From Geosiphon pyriformis (taxonomy: Eukaryota; Glomeromycota; Glomeromycetes; Archaeosporales; Geosiphonaceae): DNA of 21,743 nt. Positions 9,567-18,391 of this stretch are shown here, piece after piece. Both the position numbers and the translations under genes were made by a program. Position 1 is the first letter of the stretch. The number at the start of each line of letters is the position of its first letter. Location of the stretch: NCBI GenBank assembly GCA_016748015.1, contig JAAOMT010000657.1, forward strand, positions 609,227 to 630,969, in the 5' to 3' direction. Under the pieces are notes generated by a model. That model did not search any database, was not told where the DNA came from, and saw only the letters and a program-made list of their open reading frames with translations.

Positions 9567-10718
9567 ATTTAATATTATCTTTTTCTTGTTAATCTTCTAA
9601 CTATAATGAGAGTAAAGATTTATTGAAGAATTAACAACCCTTTTTTTCCTTTTTTTTCATCTTTTCATAGTTATTTCTTCCAATATACCTGTTTTTATTG
9701 TTATAAAACCAGTAGACTTTTCTGCTGGTGGCTCTGGTTTAAGTTCAGCTGATTTGGAAACCCACCCAAATACTAAAAAAAGTGCATGGAGAGCATCTAC
9801 TCTCATATTGTGTCATATAAGAAGCTGAAAAAACCTAATACTAGTGGTGTTTTGGTCAATTTGTTTATTGGCTCTTTGGCACTAAAAAATATTGGCATTT
9901 TTGGTGATAAGCCTACTGTGTTTTGGGAAAGTAAAGTTGGCAGTATTGCTAGCAGTGTGAATAGTCTCTTGAATGTTGAGAATATAGGGAACATGATTGC
10001 CAAGAAAATAAGCTACATTGAATCAAGTAAAGATAATGATATGAATAATATTATACTAAGAAAAACTCACATCTGAACATACATGTTGGACAACTCTCTG
10101 AAAGCTCCAATGTTTGATATTATAAGAGATGATAAGAATATACTGGGTTTTCCATCTTTAAAGTTCAATAGTTCCAATTAACTGCTGTTTGTTAAGTTAT
10201 GTGTTCTGGAAAAATATAGCTTTAAACTAGTCAAATTGTTCACATTGAATGTTGAGTTGTCTGCTGTGTCTGGAAAAACAAATAGTGATAAGTTAATTAC
10301 AATTAAAAAATTTTTTTATCAAATTGATGGTTTTGGAGGGGCTTCTACTTTCTCAAAATTTTTAGAAATTATTAAGTTATCATTTACTTCTAAAATAAGT
10401 TTGAAAAAGGCTAGAGAAATGACAATTAGTAAAAAGATTTTGGTCAATAATAATCTTAGGAAAGTAAACAGCCAATTGGATTGAAAAGTGATCGTCAAAA
10501 AAATTTTAGTTGAGCTTTTCAAATTGGCTGTGAAATCAGTTTTTTCTAAATTTGGTAAGGTTGTATCAATTAAGATGCAACTGATTGGCCTATGACAAAA
10601 AGCTTTAGTGGAGTTTAATTCATCTAAAATAACTGATTTGGTTGCAGCTAAATGGTCTGTTTTCTTGAAAAAAAATTCTGTTTGTGTGGCAAAAGCTGTA
10701 GGTGATAAACAAATGTGG
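9567..10718 (+). mobile_element. LINE ORF1-side fragment, cut by element A
   Basis: This contains the 5' part of a LINE: possible untranslated leader (9567-9690) and a decayed ORF1 to 10718. It ends where the LTR of element A starts (TGTGG then TGTTACAGG), so element A inserted into it. The rest of this LINE, if it exists, would lie beyond the other end of element A, outside the window. The left limit is set only by where alignment of LTR copy C ends, so it is uncertain by about 30 bases. Confidence 0.65.
9691..10718 (+). pseudogene. LINE ORF1-like protein, broken
   Basis: The first frame reads VFIVIKPVDFSAGGSG and KSAWRASTLI up to about 9785. A frameshift then moves to the frame of 9786-10718, with LKKPNTSGVLVNLFIGSLAL, VSGKTNSDKL, KLSFTSKISLKKAREM and FSKFGKVVSIKMQLIGL followed by KALVEF. 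The last part resembles an RRM fold, which would fit an RNA-binding ORF1 protein; this is inference. In-frame stops are TGA 10074-10076, a TAA near 10180, TGA 10482-10484 and a TGA near 10595. The last fits a W codon changed by G-to-A, and the first and third would fit R codons changed by C-to-T. Family recognition is from memory of similar fungal LINE proteins. Confidence 0.6.
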
Positions 10719-11342
10719 TGTTACAGGTGACAATTTCTGGGGTTGAATTAAATACAAACCCATAACTTGGTGCTCAAAGCTCTTCTTGTTGTTGATGATC
10801 TAAAGGTTTGGTATCTGAAGGTTTTGTATCTGAAGGGTTTGGTTGAGTTCTTTATATAATGAACAGAGATTCAACAGTGATAGTTTTATCTGTAGCTTCC
10901 CGAAACCGTAGTTTCATCAATTTTTTTCTCAGCTTGATGGCCAGTATTTTTCCTGATAAGCTATTCTCAATCAAGTGTTCTACCCTTATTTCTGGGTCTT
11001 TTACCAGTCACGTTTATCCTGACGTCAATGCCCCATGTGTTAATCCTCAATAGAGTTAGTAAACAACAATAAAATCAAAGCAAGAAAATAAAGAAAATAA
11101 AATAAAATAAAGAAAAAAAAAAATAAGCCAAGATGATTTGCAAGTTAGTATTCCATCAATAGCCATGATCAAGAGCTATTGTTCCAGTGTAGTTAAGTAT
11201 CAATTATTATCAACATGAAGTGTTGATAGTGGAAATGGGTTTAAGATAACAAATAGTTATTTATTAGATGCTTGTGATTTGGAAAGTTGCTTAGATTAAA
11301 TCTAAACTAAGAAGTCTGTTTTTTCAGCTTCTAATCCTGCTG

Positions 11343-11351
11343 CTATATATA
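11343..11351 (-). promoter_or_regulatory. TATA-like box of element A LTR
   Basis: The minus strand reads GTATATATAGC here. It lies about 35 bases downstream, in the direction of transcription, of the TTCTGGAA repeat array, which is the expected layout of an LTR promoter. The decayed inverted copy keeps the same motif near 8872-8882 (TATATATATATAGC). Confidence 0.5.
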
Positions 11352-11384
11352 CATAATTGAGATTCCTCAATTCCTCGATTCTTC

Positions 11385-11525
11385 ATAACAGGAATCCTGG
11401 AATTTCTGGAATCCTGCAATTTTTTTGAGAGAAATCCTGGAATTCTGGAATCCTGCGATTTCTCATTGAGGAATTCTGAAATTTCTGGAATTCTGCAATT
11501 CCTGAAAGGAATCCTAGAATTCCAC
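11385..11525 (-). repeat. TTCTGGAA repeat array upstream of LTR TATA
   Basis: Three units of roughly 40 bp share GGAATCCTGGAATTTCTGG-like sequence and each holds a TTCTGGAA core (near 11404, 11442 and 11483). The array is partly palindromic, so it reads similarly on both strands. The spacing TTCnnGAA matches the dimer core of a heat-shock element. Whether it binds HSF is inference. The chance minus-strand ORF at 11324-11527 is a translation of this repeat, not a gene. Confidence 0.65.
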
Positions 11526-11594
11526 ATTTACTATGCCTACTTCTGATTGGCTAATAATCATGCTAATATATTTTCTATATTTCTATGAATAATA

Positions 11595-11611
11595 TTATTC
11601 CCTTCTTTTAA
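11595..11611 (-). promoter_or_regulatory. Element A polypurine tract (plus-strand primer)
   Basis: The minus strand reads TTAAAAGAAGGGAATAA directly before the LTR. That is the position and composition of the polypurine tract that primes plus-strand DNA synthesis. Element 2 has the equivalent at 18264-18280. Confidence 0.65.
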
Positions 11612-12291
11612 TATTGAGCTCTGTTGAAATCCAACTTGTTTAATTCCCTTTCTTAAAGTATTTCCTGGATTTCATTTTCGAGAATTACTTGTGTTATTTG
11701 GGTCTGTAATTTTTCAAATTGAGCATTGGTGATCTTTCCCAATTAGTTACTGGTAACCATATTTATTGCTTTGTTAAGTAATATTTCTGGTCTATCCTGA
11801 AATGCTGTGTGTATTCAATATATAGCTCGGACCTGTGTAGATAAGTTGTTCTTTCTCACAAAATGTTCTAATTGTTGCAGTATTTTTTTGTCAAATAATC
11901 ACTTTGTTTTATCCGTATATAGATTCTGGATATTTATGTGTTGTCCCAAGTAAAAATAACAATAGTTTTGTGGAAATTGTTGTATCCACCAATTCCAAGT
12001 TTCTTTAGTCAACTCTTGATATAGTGACTCTTTTGTCAACTTTTTTATTGCTAATTTTACTTTCACAATGATTTTGTCCATAGTATTTTCAGTTTTCTTC
12101 TGTGTTCTGGGTTGCAATGTCTTTTTAGTATCTTAATATTGAATGATTTGTTGATTGATTGTAATCTCCATTTTCTGGTGTTGGATCAATTGAAAAAGTT
12201 GTTATGCTAGTGAGTAAATGTTGTCTGTAATTTCCATTTTTTTGATATTTCCTGTCACATCTATCATGTCTTTATATATTCTTTTGATGGA
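11612..12291 (-). other. Element A post-pol region, decayed
   Basis: About 680 bases lie between the end of Pol and the polypurine tract. A 72-codon minus-strand stretch (12117-11899) contains WNWWIQQFPQNYCYFYLG, which looks protein-like, with further readable fragments beyond stops in this and other frames. It may be the remnant of a downstream ORF in the same place as the one in element 2 (18392-18889), but the two are not visibly similar. This part is retained in the decayed copy B (5289-5948). Confidence 0.4.
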
Positions 12292-13740
12292 TCAATTTGA
12301 CGTGTTGTTGTCAATAATAACAATTGGTTCCAGATCTCGTGGAATCTGATCTGGTTGGACTAATATTTTCTGTACTCCTAATTGTGGAATATTACTGGTG
12401 GATGGTGGTATGGTGTTGTAATATGGTTTCAGTCGATTTCCATGTGCTGCTTTGGTTAAGATTTTGTTGTCCAGTCTTAATTTGTAAGCTCCATTTCTTA
12501 GAATTTCTTTTATGTGAAATGGTACATCCCATTTGGGGTCAAATTTTCCACTCTATTGTTTTTCCGCTTTGGTATGATGTAAAAGTACTTTGTCTCCAAT
12601 CTTGAATTCAACTGGTTTGTCTGGTAGTTGATTATCATGTCTTTTTTTCTGTTTTTCTTGTGACTTTTGTATATTATCAGCTGCTCTTCTTCATTTGTTT
12701 TCCAATGTTTCCATTAAGTCATATGTTTTTCTTAACAATGTTTCTTGGAAATTCTCTTCTGTTATTGATTCAGATGGATATGTGTTGACTTCTATCTCCA
12801 CTGGTAATATTGCTGTTCTACCATATACTAATTCAAATAGTATTGCTTGTATAGTGTCTTGCTTCATTGTTCAATAAGCAAATAGTACTGCTGGTATCAA
12901 CACGTCCCAATTATTCTGGTTTTCTTGACTGAGCTTAGCTATTGCTTCACACAATGTTCTGTTGAATCTTTTGACTAATCCATTGGTTTGTAGATGGTAT
13001 AGTGATGATAGTGGTCTCTTAATTCCGAATCTTTGGCTCAATTCTGTTAATGTTCTGTTCACAAAATGAGTTCCTTGGTCTGATAATAATTCTTTTGAAC
13101 ATCCATGTCGACAAATCAACTCCTAATGAATGAATTCGACAACAGATTTTGCATCCACTCTTTGAATTGTTTTTGCCTCTGGCCATTTAGTGAGATAGTT
13201 CATGGCTACTGCTATGTACCTGTTTCCTTCTCTGGTAATTGTTAATGGTTTGACTAGATCAATTCCAATATGGTCAAATGGTTGTCCCACTTTGATTGGT
13301 CTTAATAGTTTACTGGGTTTTGTACCTTCTCTTCACTAACAAACATCACAATTTTGAACATATTGGATGATGTCTAGATATATTGATGGCCAATAATATC
13401 TTTTTCTGGTTTTTTCTATGGTTGCTTCTTTGTGAAAGTGTCCTGCTGTTGGATTTAAGTGTATGTTGAATAATATTGTCTCTTTTTCTGGCTCTGTAAT
13501 TACTCTGGTTGGTTGCTTTGGATCTCTTCTATTTTTCCAATAAAGTATATTTTGGTGAGTAATAAAATATTTTGATTGTTGTTTAATACTCTTTCATTCT
13601 GTTTGAGATAAATTCTCCTTGAACTGTTGAGTGTTTATATAATGTAGCAGTTGTTGATATTTTTGTATGTTCATCTTTTGTTATATTTTTTGTTGGTATT
13701 GTTCTGGTTTTGTTATATTTTTGGGTTGAAATGTTCTTAG
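12292..13740 (-). pseudogene. Element A integrase, broken
   Basis: In order on the minus strand: an H2C2 zinc-binding part (HLNPTAGHFHKEA then NCDVC), a catalytic core with first Asp in IGIDLV and second Asp in LLSDQG, and the third acidic position now Lys in NGLVKRFNRTL (codon 12970-12972). The C-terminal module reads KIGDKVLL, FDPKWDVPFHI (GPY/F-like) and ends at TGA 12292-12294. In-frame stops include TAG 13336-13338 and TGA 13333-13335 (side by side), TAG 13123-13125, TGA 12871-12873 and TAG 12553-12555. The frame differs from that of RNase H, so a frameshift lies between about 13440 and 13752. It cannot be functional. Confidence 0.85.
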
Positions 13741-13751
13741 ATTTGTCTCAT

Positions 13752-15240
13752 TCACGACAAACTGTCAACATTTCTGTTGTCTTTTCCCTTTTTATAATGT
13801 ATAGTATAATTATATGGTGTGAGTGCCATTTTCCATCTTGACTGTCTTTTATCTCCAAATTCTTGTTTTTGAAGTGATGTTAATCCTTTGTAATCTGTGT
13901 ATACTTCAAACTTCTGGTTCAAATATTCTTTCCATTTCATAACTGCCCAGTATATTGCTAAGTGTTCTTGTTCCAGTGTTCCATAGTTCTTTTCAGCTGG
14001 TGTTAAACCTCTGCTGGCATATACTACTGGATGTTCCCTGCCATCTGGTCCTCTCTGAAATAGTACTGCTCTCAATGTTTGGCCAGATGCATCAGTAGTA
14101 ATAATAAATGGTTTGCTGTAATCTGAATAGATCAGTACTGGAGCTTAAATGAGCTTTCTTCTCAGAATATCAAAAGCTTCTTGTTGACTTTCTGTCCATT
14201 CATATTTTGTATTCTTGGTTTGCAGTTGGTTGAGTGGCTGTGCTATCTTAGAAAAGTTCTTGATAAAATGTCAATAGTAGCTGGCAAATCCCAAGAATGA
14301 TTTCAGTTCTGTCATATTTGTCAGTACTGGAAAGTTTTTTACTATCTCTATTTTCTCTGGATCCATTTTGATGCTGTCTTTGCTAACTATGTGTCCTAAG
14401 AATTTTAGTTCTGTTTTGCCAAAAAAACACTTTGTTGCATTTAACTTTAGTTCTGCTCTTTTTAGTCTTTCGAACACTTGTTGAAGATGATAAAGATGAT
14501 CATCAAATGTTTTTAAGAATACATTGGTGTTGTTTAAGTATACAACTACTGATTTCCACAATAAGCCAGTATAAACAATTTCCATTAGTCTTTGGAAAGT
14601 GACTGGTGTGTTGATTAAGCCAAATAGCATTACTTCAAATTCAAAATTCCCTTCTCTGGTGGTGAATGCCATCTTTTCTTTGTCAGCTGGATCCATGGCT
14701 ACTTGTTAGTAACTACTGTCCAGATCTAATGTTGAAAATCATTTGTTTCTACCAAAAGTGTCAAATAATTTTTGGATCCATGGAGTGGGGTAGCTATCTC
14801 CACAAGTTACTCCATTGAGTTTTTTATAATCCACACAAAAGCAGATCTTTCTATTCTTTTTATGAATGAATACCACTGGTGACAACCATGGGCTTATTGA
14901 TGACTGAATTAGCCCATTGTCAAGCATTCAGTTTATCTCTTACTGGATAATCTTGTGGCTAGCTAGTGGTACTCTGTATGCTCTTTGTTTAATTGGCATT
15001 GCATCTCCAGTCTTGATCTGATGCTGGATAATGTCAGTTCGGCCAAACTCATTTTCGCTGGCAAAGATGTCATTGAAATTGTTGAGCAACATCTTAAGTT
15101 GCATACTTTGGAGTGGATCCAAGTTTCCCATGTTCATTTGTTCCAATTGTTCTGATTGGAGTAAATAACATTCACTTCGTCCATATATCATTTGTGATGT
15201 GATATTGACATATCTACAAAGCTATGGAAAGTCCAGAATA
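13752..15240 (-). pseudogene. Element A reverse transcriptase and RNase H, broken
   Basis: One frame carries RT then RNase H. The N-side reads FGRTDIIQHQIKTGDAMPIK, then NGLIQSSISPW, CVDYKKLN and the STLDLDSSY region. The polymerase active-site YxDD box is now YLNN (14529-14534), with both Asp changed to Asn. FLGFASYY marks the RT end. RNase H follows with TTDASG, GTLEQEHLAIYWAV and VYTDYKGL. In-frame stops: TAA 14940-14942, TGA shortly after it, TGA 14739-14741, TAA 14706-14708 (Trp expected), TGA 14271-14273, a TAA near 14145 and TGA 13752-13754. It shares its frame with the C-terminal part of the dUTPase, so the original was one long Pol. Confidence 0.88.
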
Positions 15241-15497
15241 GTGCTTGGTGATTGATCCTCTATTTCAGTGCTTAAGTATCCAATGGTGGTTCTGGCTAGT
15301 ATTTCTACAATATTTCCAGTGTTGTTGTAGATGGGAATTTTGATATGGTTATGGCTCTTGGCTGGTATGTGTAGATTGATAAGTCTAATTTCTCCTGATT
15401 CACAAAGGGTTGATTCTGCTTCAAAAATCTAATTCTGTTCTTTTACTTCTCGCTTTATTCCTATTATGTACTGGCCATATGGTGGAATGGAAATTGC
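15241..15497 (-). pseudogene. Element A Pol linker between dUTPase and RT
   Basis: The Pol frame can be read through this stretch, with stops TAG near 15430 and TAG 15222-15224 just beyond it. Readable segments are PPYGQYIIGIKREVKEQN, IRLINLHIPAKSHNHIKI and NTGNIVEI, giving a beta-rich look. I recognise no named fold. It joins the dUTPase-like domain to RT within the same polyprotein. Confidence 0.6.
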
Positions 15498-16339
15498 TTA
15501 ACCCACTGAGATAATTTCTCCTTGGTCAACAATTTCTTCTTCTGCCATATTAACTGATACATCTATTCTATCTGTTGATCCAAATCTCTGTATTTCTCTT
15601 GCTGTTATTCCTAATTTCTTTCTCTTTCCTACTAATATTAACTGAGCTACTCTAACCAGAGACAGGAATATTGCCTGTGCTATTTTTTCATTGGGCTCTA
15701 TTATATAGGTCTTTTCTGAGTTATTTTGTAGCATAGTGATGATATTTCATATTCCATGTCAATTATTCCTCTTCTTATATTAATCCCTCTTTTTGCTAGA
15801 CTATTCCTAGATGCTAATTGAACCATTGTTGTTGCTGAAATTTCCAGTGCTATTTTCAAATCAATGCAGGTGCGCATATGTGGTTCCAATTTGATGACAT
15901 CTTTTCCTGGATATCTTAGATCAAACCCTGCATCCATATCATGCGTGCATTCCGGCATGATACCTTCACCATTATGACTAAACCATTTGAGCTCTTGTTC
16001 TTTGGAGAGTTCAGGGAGTGTGATATATTGTTCACAGTTTGAATTGGGGTTTGAATCTGAGTTGGAGTCATTGCCATTTTGAACAGAGCTGGAACTATTA
16101 TTCTCATTGTCATTATTGTCGGAGTTTGAATTGGGATTGAACAGTGATTCCAACTCCGATGTGCAGCTGCTGATTGGTTCTTCCTCTTTGGGGATCGTGT
16201 AGATCATGCATGGTGGTGGATTGTAAATAAGATCACAATCGTCACAATATTCAAAGTCACTGGAAATTAAACAATGGCAACACAGTCTTGTATTTAACTG
16301 TGCTAGCCATTGTTCTTGCTCCTCTTTAGTGGGTGCCAA
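15498..16339 (-). pseudogene. Element A dUTPase-like domain, frameshifted
   Basis: The minus strand shows the five ordered motifs of a trimeric dUTPase: I, DAGFDL; II, LASRNSLAKRG; III, GIIDMEY; IV, EKIAQAIF; V, REIQRFGSTDR (near 15570-15600). A one-base loss near 15755, inside motif III, separates 15701-16339 from 15498-15734. In motif V the usual glycines are replaced by E, R and D, each one G-to-A away. Upstream of the fold is a zinc-ribbon-like LCCHC-x9-CDDC segment and an acidic, Asn/Ser-rich linker. The domain would hydrolyse dUTP to limit uracil in element cDNA, if the original was active. Identification rests on motif order. Confidence 0.82.
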
Positions 16340-17059
16340 GTTTTGGTAGTGCTCATGGAACTCTTCTGGTTCCAGAAAATTTATGATTGGCTTTACGTTT
16401 CAGTCAAGCTCGATGGGTTCTGGTGGGTTGTTTTTAATTGTCCTGATTTTTTCTGGCAACACGTCTTCAATTTTGGCAATTGTCATTCACCATAATTCAT
16501 CATCATCATGTGGACAACTGTCCAATTACTGTACAGCTCTTCTCCAAACGGCTTCTATTGGTGTTTTTTTCTCGACCCAGTTGCTGATGAGAATTGTGTA
16601 TTGGCAGAAAACATCACACATTCTTCCTCTCCCAGGAATGTTGTTCCATATTCCTTCATTGAAGAGAGTTTCTCCACAGACTAGACATGATGTATTATCC
16701 CATTTTCTCACTCGTTTTGGTCTTCCAAAATGTTTGACAAGGCATGCATGGCAATAGAACTTGGTTGCTGTCTGATATTCTTTGTCATCACTACAGCATG
16801 CACCCATTAACGACAATTTCTTGCCGCAATCAACACATATTAGTTTGGGTCGGCAATAGGTCAATGATTGTTGTTGACTATAGGTGTATGGAATATAAGT
16901 GTTGTTGGCTTAAGTGTTTTCTTCCTCCCTTTCTTTCCCTTTTTCTTTTTCTTCTTTCCACTTCCAACTCGATGGTTTTTCTTGTTCGTTGTTAGTCCAG
17001 GTCAAATCATCTGTTTCCTAGGTCAGTTCTTCTTTTTGCTTTCCCTTAGGGTTGTCATT
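16340..17059 (-). pseudogene. Element A Cys-rich (multi-zinc) region
   Basis: It lies in the same frame as the protease and the dUTPase N-part. The clearest section is 16526-16864: LICVDCGKK, GACCSDD, FYCHAC, SCLVCGE and MCDVFC give a series of paired Cys typical of zinc-binding folds, but not the CCHC knuckle of Gag. Upstream, 16870-17059 is a Lys/Glu-rich linker (KWKEEKEKGKER). In-frame stops: TAG 17018-17020, TAA 16910-16912, TAA 16526-16528, a TGA near 16470 and TGA 16400-16402. A role in nucleic-acid binding is plausible but not shown. Confidence 0.7.
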
Positions 17060-17560
17060 CTATAAGAGTATTGGCAGCAGTTCATTGTGATCTGGGTTGG
17101 CCCACAAGACTTGGTAGACTTCCCAGATAGGTTTTGTCTTTTCTTCAAAGTTGATTAGTGGTGCTAACAAATTAGTGGTCTTGAAGTAACCACATATAGC
17201 TGGTACCCATGTGTGTCGTCCATTCTGACTGAGCTGGAGTTCTTGTGTGGTCCAGTCGAGCACAGCGTTGGTTTTGACTAGCCAATCATTACCAACTAGT
17301 GCTTGGTACTGAGTTGCTTCCATTACCAAGACCTTAATGGAAGTAACGATACCATTAACTTCAATTGGGAAGTTGTCAATTTCGCCAATAGGCATTCTTG
17401 TGACACCATCTGCAATGATAATTCTAGCACTGGCAGTTCGATCAACTCAGCAACCTAATTGATTCATGAGTTGCTTGGTGAGGATGTTGCCTGCTAAACC
17501 ACTATCAAGGATAAGTTTGATAAGGTGTCCATCTACTTTTGCATCAGTGTACATTGCTGT
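17060..17560 (-). pseudogene. Element A aspartic protease, cut by element 2
   Basis: The retropepsin-like active site LILDSGLAG lies just inside the break at 17560. It is followed by an in-frame TGA (17447-17449), then ARIIIADGV, FPIEVNG and VLVMEATQYQALVGNDWL, a Gypsy-type protease flap and second half. The frame ends at TAG 17060-17062, probably a former Trp codon. Residues encoded to the right of 17560 belong to element 2's LTR, not to this protein. Only the part left of 17560 is genuine. Confidence 0.82.
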
Positions 17561-18060
17561 TGTTATGGGTTGGAGTAACAAGCTAACAGATAGCAAGAGA
17601 GAACAGGATTGTAGAGTGATAGAAATAATCAAAGAGAAATTCAACTTTAAAAAGCGAATTGAATGAGTATGAATTTAATGTGCGAGATCAGTCTCATAAA
17701 ATATCTTAGTCACTATTCTTTTCAAAAGTAACTGGGAAATCTGAAGGTAGAGAGATAGTCCGTACTGTCAACAATTGATCACCACTGGTATAATTCTATG
17801 CCTCACGTCGGCGCTCTTAGAATTCAATATCAGGTATCAACTTGTGCTTTTCAGTCACGTTTATTCAAATAATCTTCAAATGCTACAATTATATACGTCA
17901 GAAAAAGGCCAACAAGTAATCTTTTATCCTAAGATGTTCGGATACTTGAAGGTAAGGAAAGGGAAATTAGCAATAAGAGAGTGATTGAGATGAAAGTTGT
18001 TATTTTTATTTATTTGATTCTTGTCTGAGAGATGATTTTCTACAGTTAAGAGACTCATTG

Positions 18061-18070
18061 CTTATATAGC
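18061..18070 (-). promoter_or_regulatory. TATA box of element 2 LTR
   Basis: The minus strand reads GCTATATAAG. It sits about 15 bases downstream, in the direction of transcription, of the 12-bp tandem array, as expected for a U3 promoter. Confidence 0.6.
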
Positions 18071-18084
18071 TATTGAAAGTGGTC

Positions 18085-18168
18085 AATGACCAGGTCAACG
18101 ACTAGGTCAATGATCAGGTCAATGATCAGGTTAATGGTCAGGTTATTAATCAGGTCAATGATCAGGTC
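18085..18168 (-). repeat. 12-bp tandem array (7 units) in element 2 LTR
   Basis: Seven consecutive 12-bp units are variants of AATGATCAGGTC (minus strand GACCTGATCATT), exactly in register from 18085 to 18168 with a decayed partial unit after. The array lies in U3 directly upstream of the TATA box, so it is probably an enhancer-like array. Three units are identical and the rest differ by one to four bases. Confidence 0.85.
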
Positions 18169-18263
18169 AATGATTACTATCTAAAAATAGAGTGGCTAAT
18201 TATATGACATCAGTGACTAATACATGTGATAACTAATAAAAATTATGGGTTTTAACCATAACA

Positions 18264-18280
18264 TTATCCTCTCCAAAAAG
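18264..18280 (-). promoter_or_regulatory. Element 2 polypurine tract
   Basis: The minus strand reads CTTTTTGGAGAGGATAA immediately before the LTR end. The purine-rich GGAGAGGA core and its position fit the plus-strand primer site. Confidence 0.7.
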
Positions 18281-18391
18281 ATTGAGCTCTGGCAAAATCA
18301 AGCTATTTATAGGGTATTCTAATTAAAGGGTTTTGTCTAACTCAAAACTAACTAGTTTGTTGAAGTCTTTTATGGATAGAGTATATAGTAC

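Larger units (their letters stand above)
10719..11594 (-). repeat. Element A 3' LTR (876 bp)
   Basis: The left end is TGTTACAGG. The right end is AATA at 11591-11594, a decayed AACA, placed by comparison with element 2, where AACATTATCCTCTCC at 18260-18274 lines up with AATATTATTCCCTTC at 11591-11605. Three more copies of this LTR in the window (4441-5288, inverted 8708-9123, partial 9124-9566) confirm that it is a repeat unit. Read on the minus strand it has an upstream repeat array (11385-11525), a TATA-like box (11343-11351) and an A/T-rich downstream part near 11070-11115 on the plus strand. Confidence 0.8.
10719..17560 (-). mobile_element. Element A: dead Ty3/Gypsy-like retrotransposon with dUTPase
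   Basis: Reading on the minus strand, the visible order is protease, Cys-rich region, dUTPase, RT, RNase H, integrase, post-pol region, 3' LTR. The protease is cut at 17560 by element 2. Gag, the rest of the protease and the 5' LTR must lie right of element 2, outside the window. More than fifteen in-frame stops, two frameshifts (near 15755 and between 13440 and 13752) and altered active-site residues show it is inactive. The TGTGG before 10719 is its presumed left target duplication; the right one is not visible. Confidence 0.85.
17561..18263 (-). repeat. Element 2 3' LTR (703 bp)
   Basis: The ends are perfect 8-bp inverted repeats, TGTTATGG (17561-17568) and CCATAACA (18256-18263), with TG...CA termini. 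Outside on the left is element A's protease; outside on the right is the polypurine tract. Read on the minus strand it has a 12-bp tandem array, a TATA box (18061-18070) and AATAAA-like hexamers near 18005-18015 on the way to the distal end. ORFs inside it are chance. Confidence 0.88.

Noticed and set aside
11324-11527. Minus-strand ORF with repeated SRIP-type peptides
   Set aside because: It is the translation of the TTCTGGAA repeat array in the LTR.
12292-17560. APOBEC-like editing of retroelement cDNA as the cause of the stops
   Set aside because: Both C-to-T and G-to-A are common on the coding strand, whereas editing of minus-strand cDNA would give mainly G-to-A.
17447-17644. A protease ORF starting at 17644
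   Set aside because: The part right of 17560 is encoded by the LTR of element 2. Only the part from 17560 leftwards is protease.
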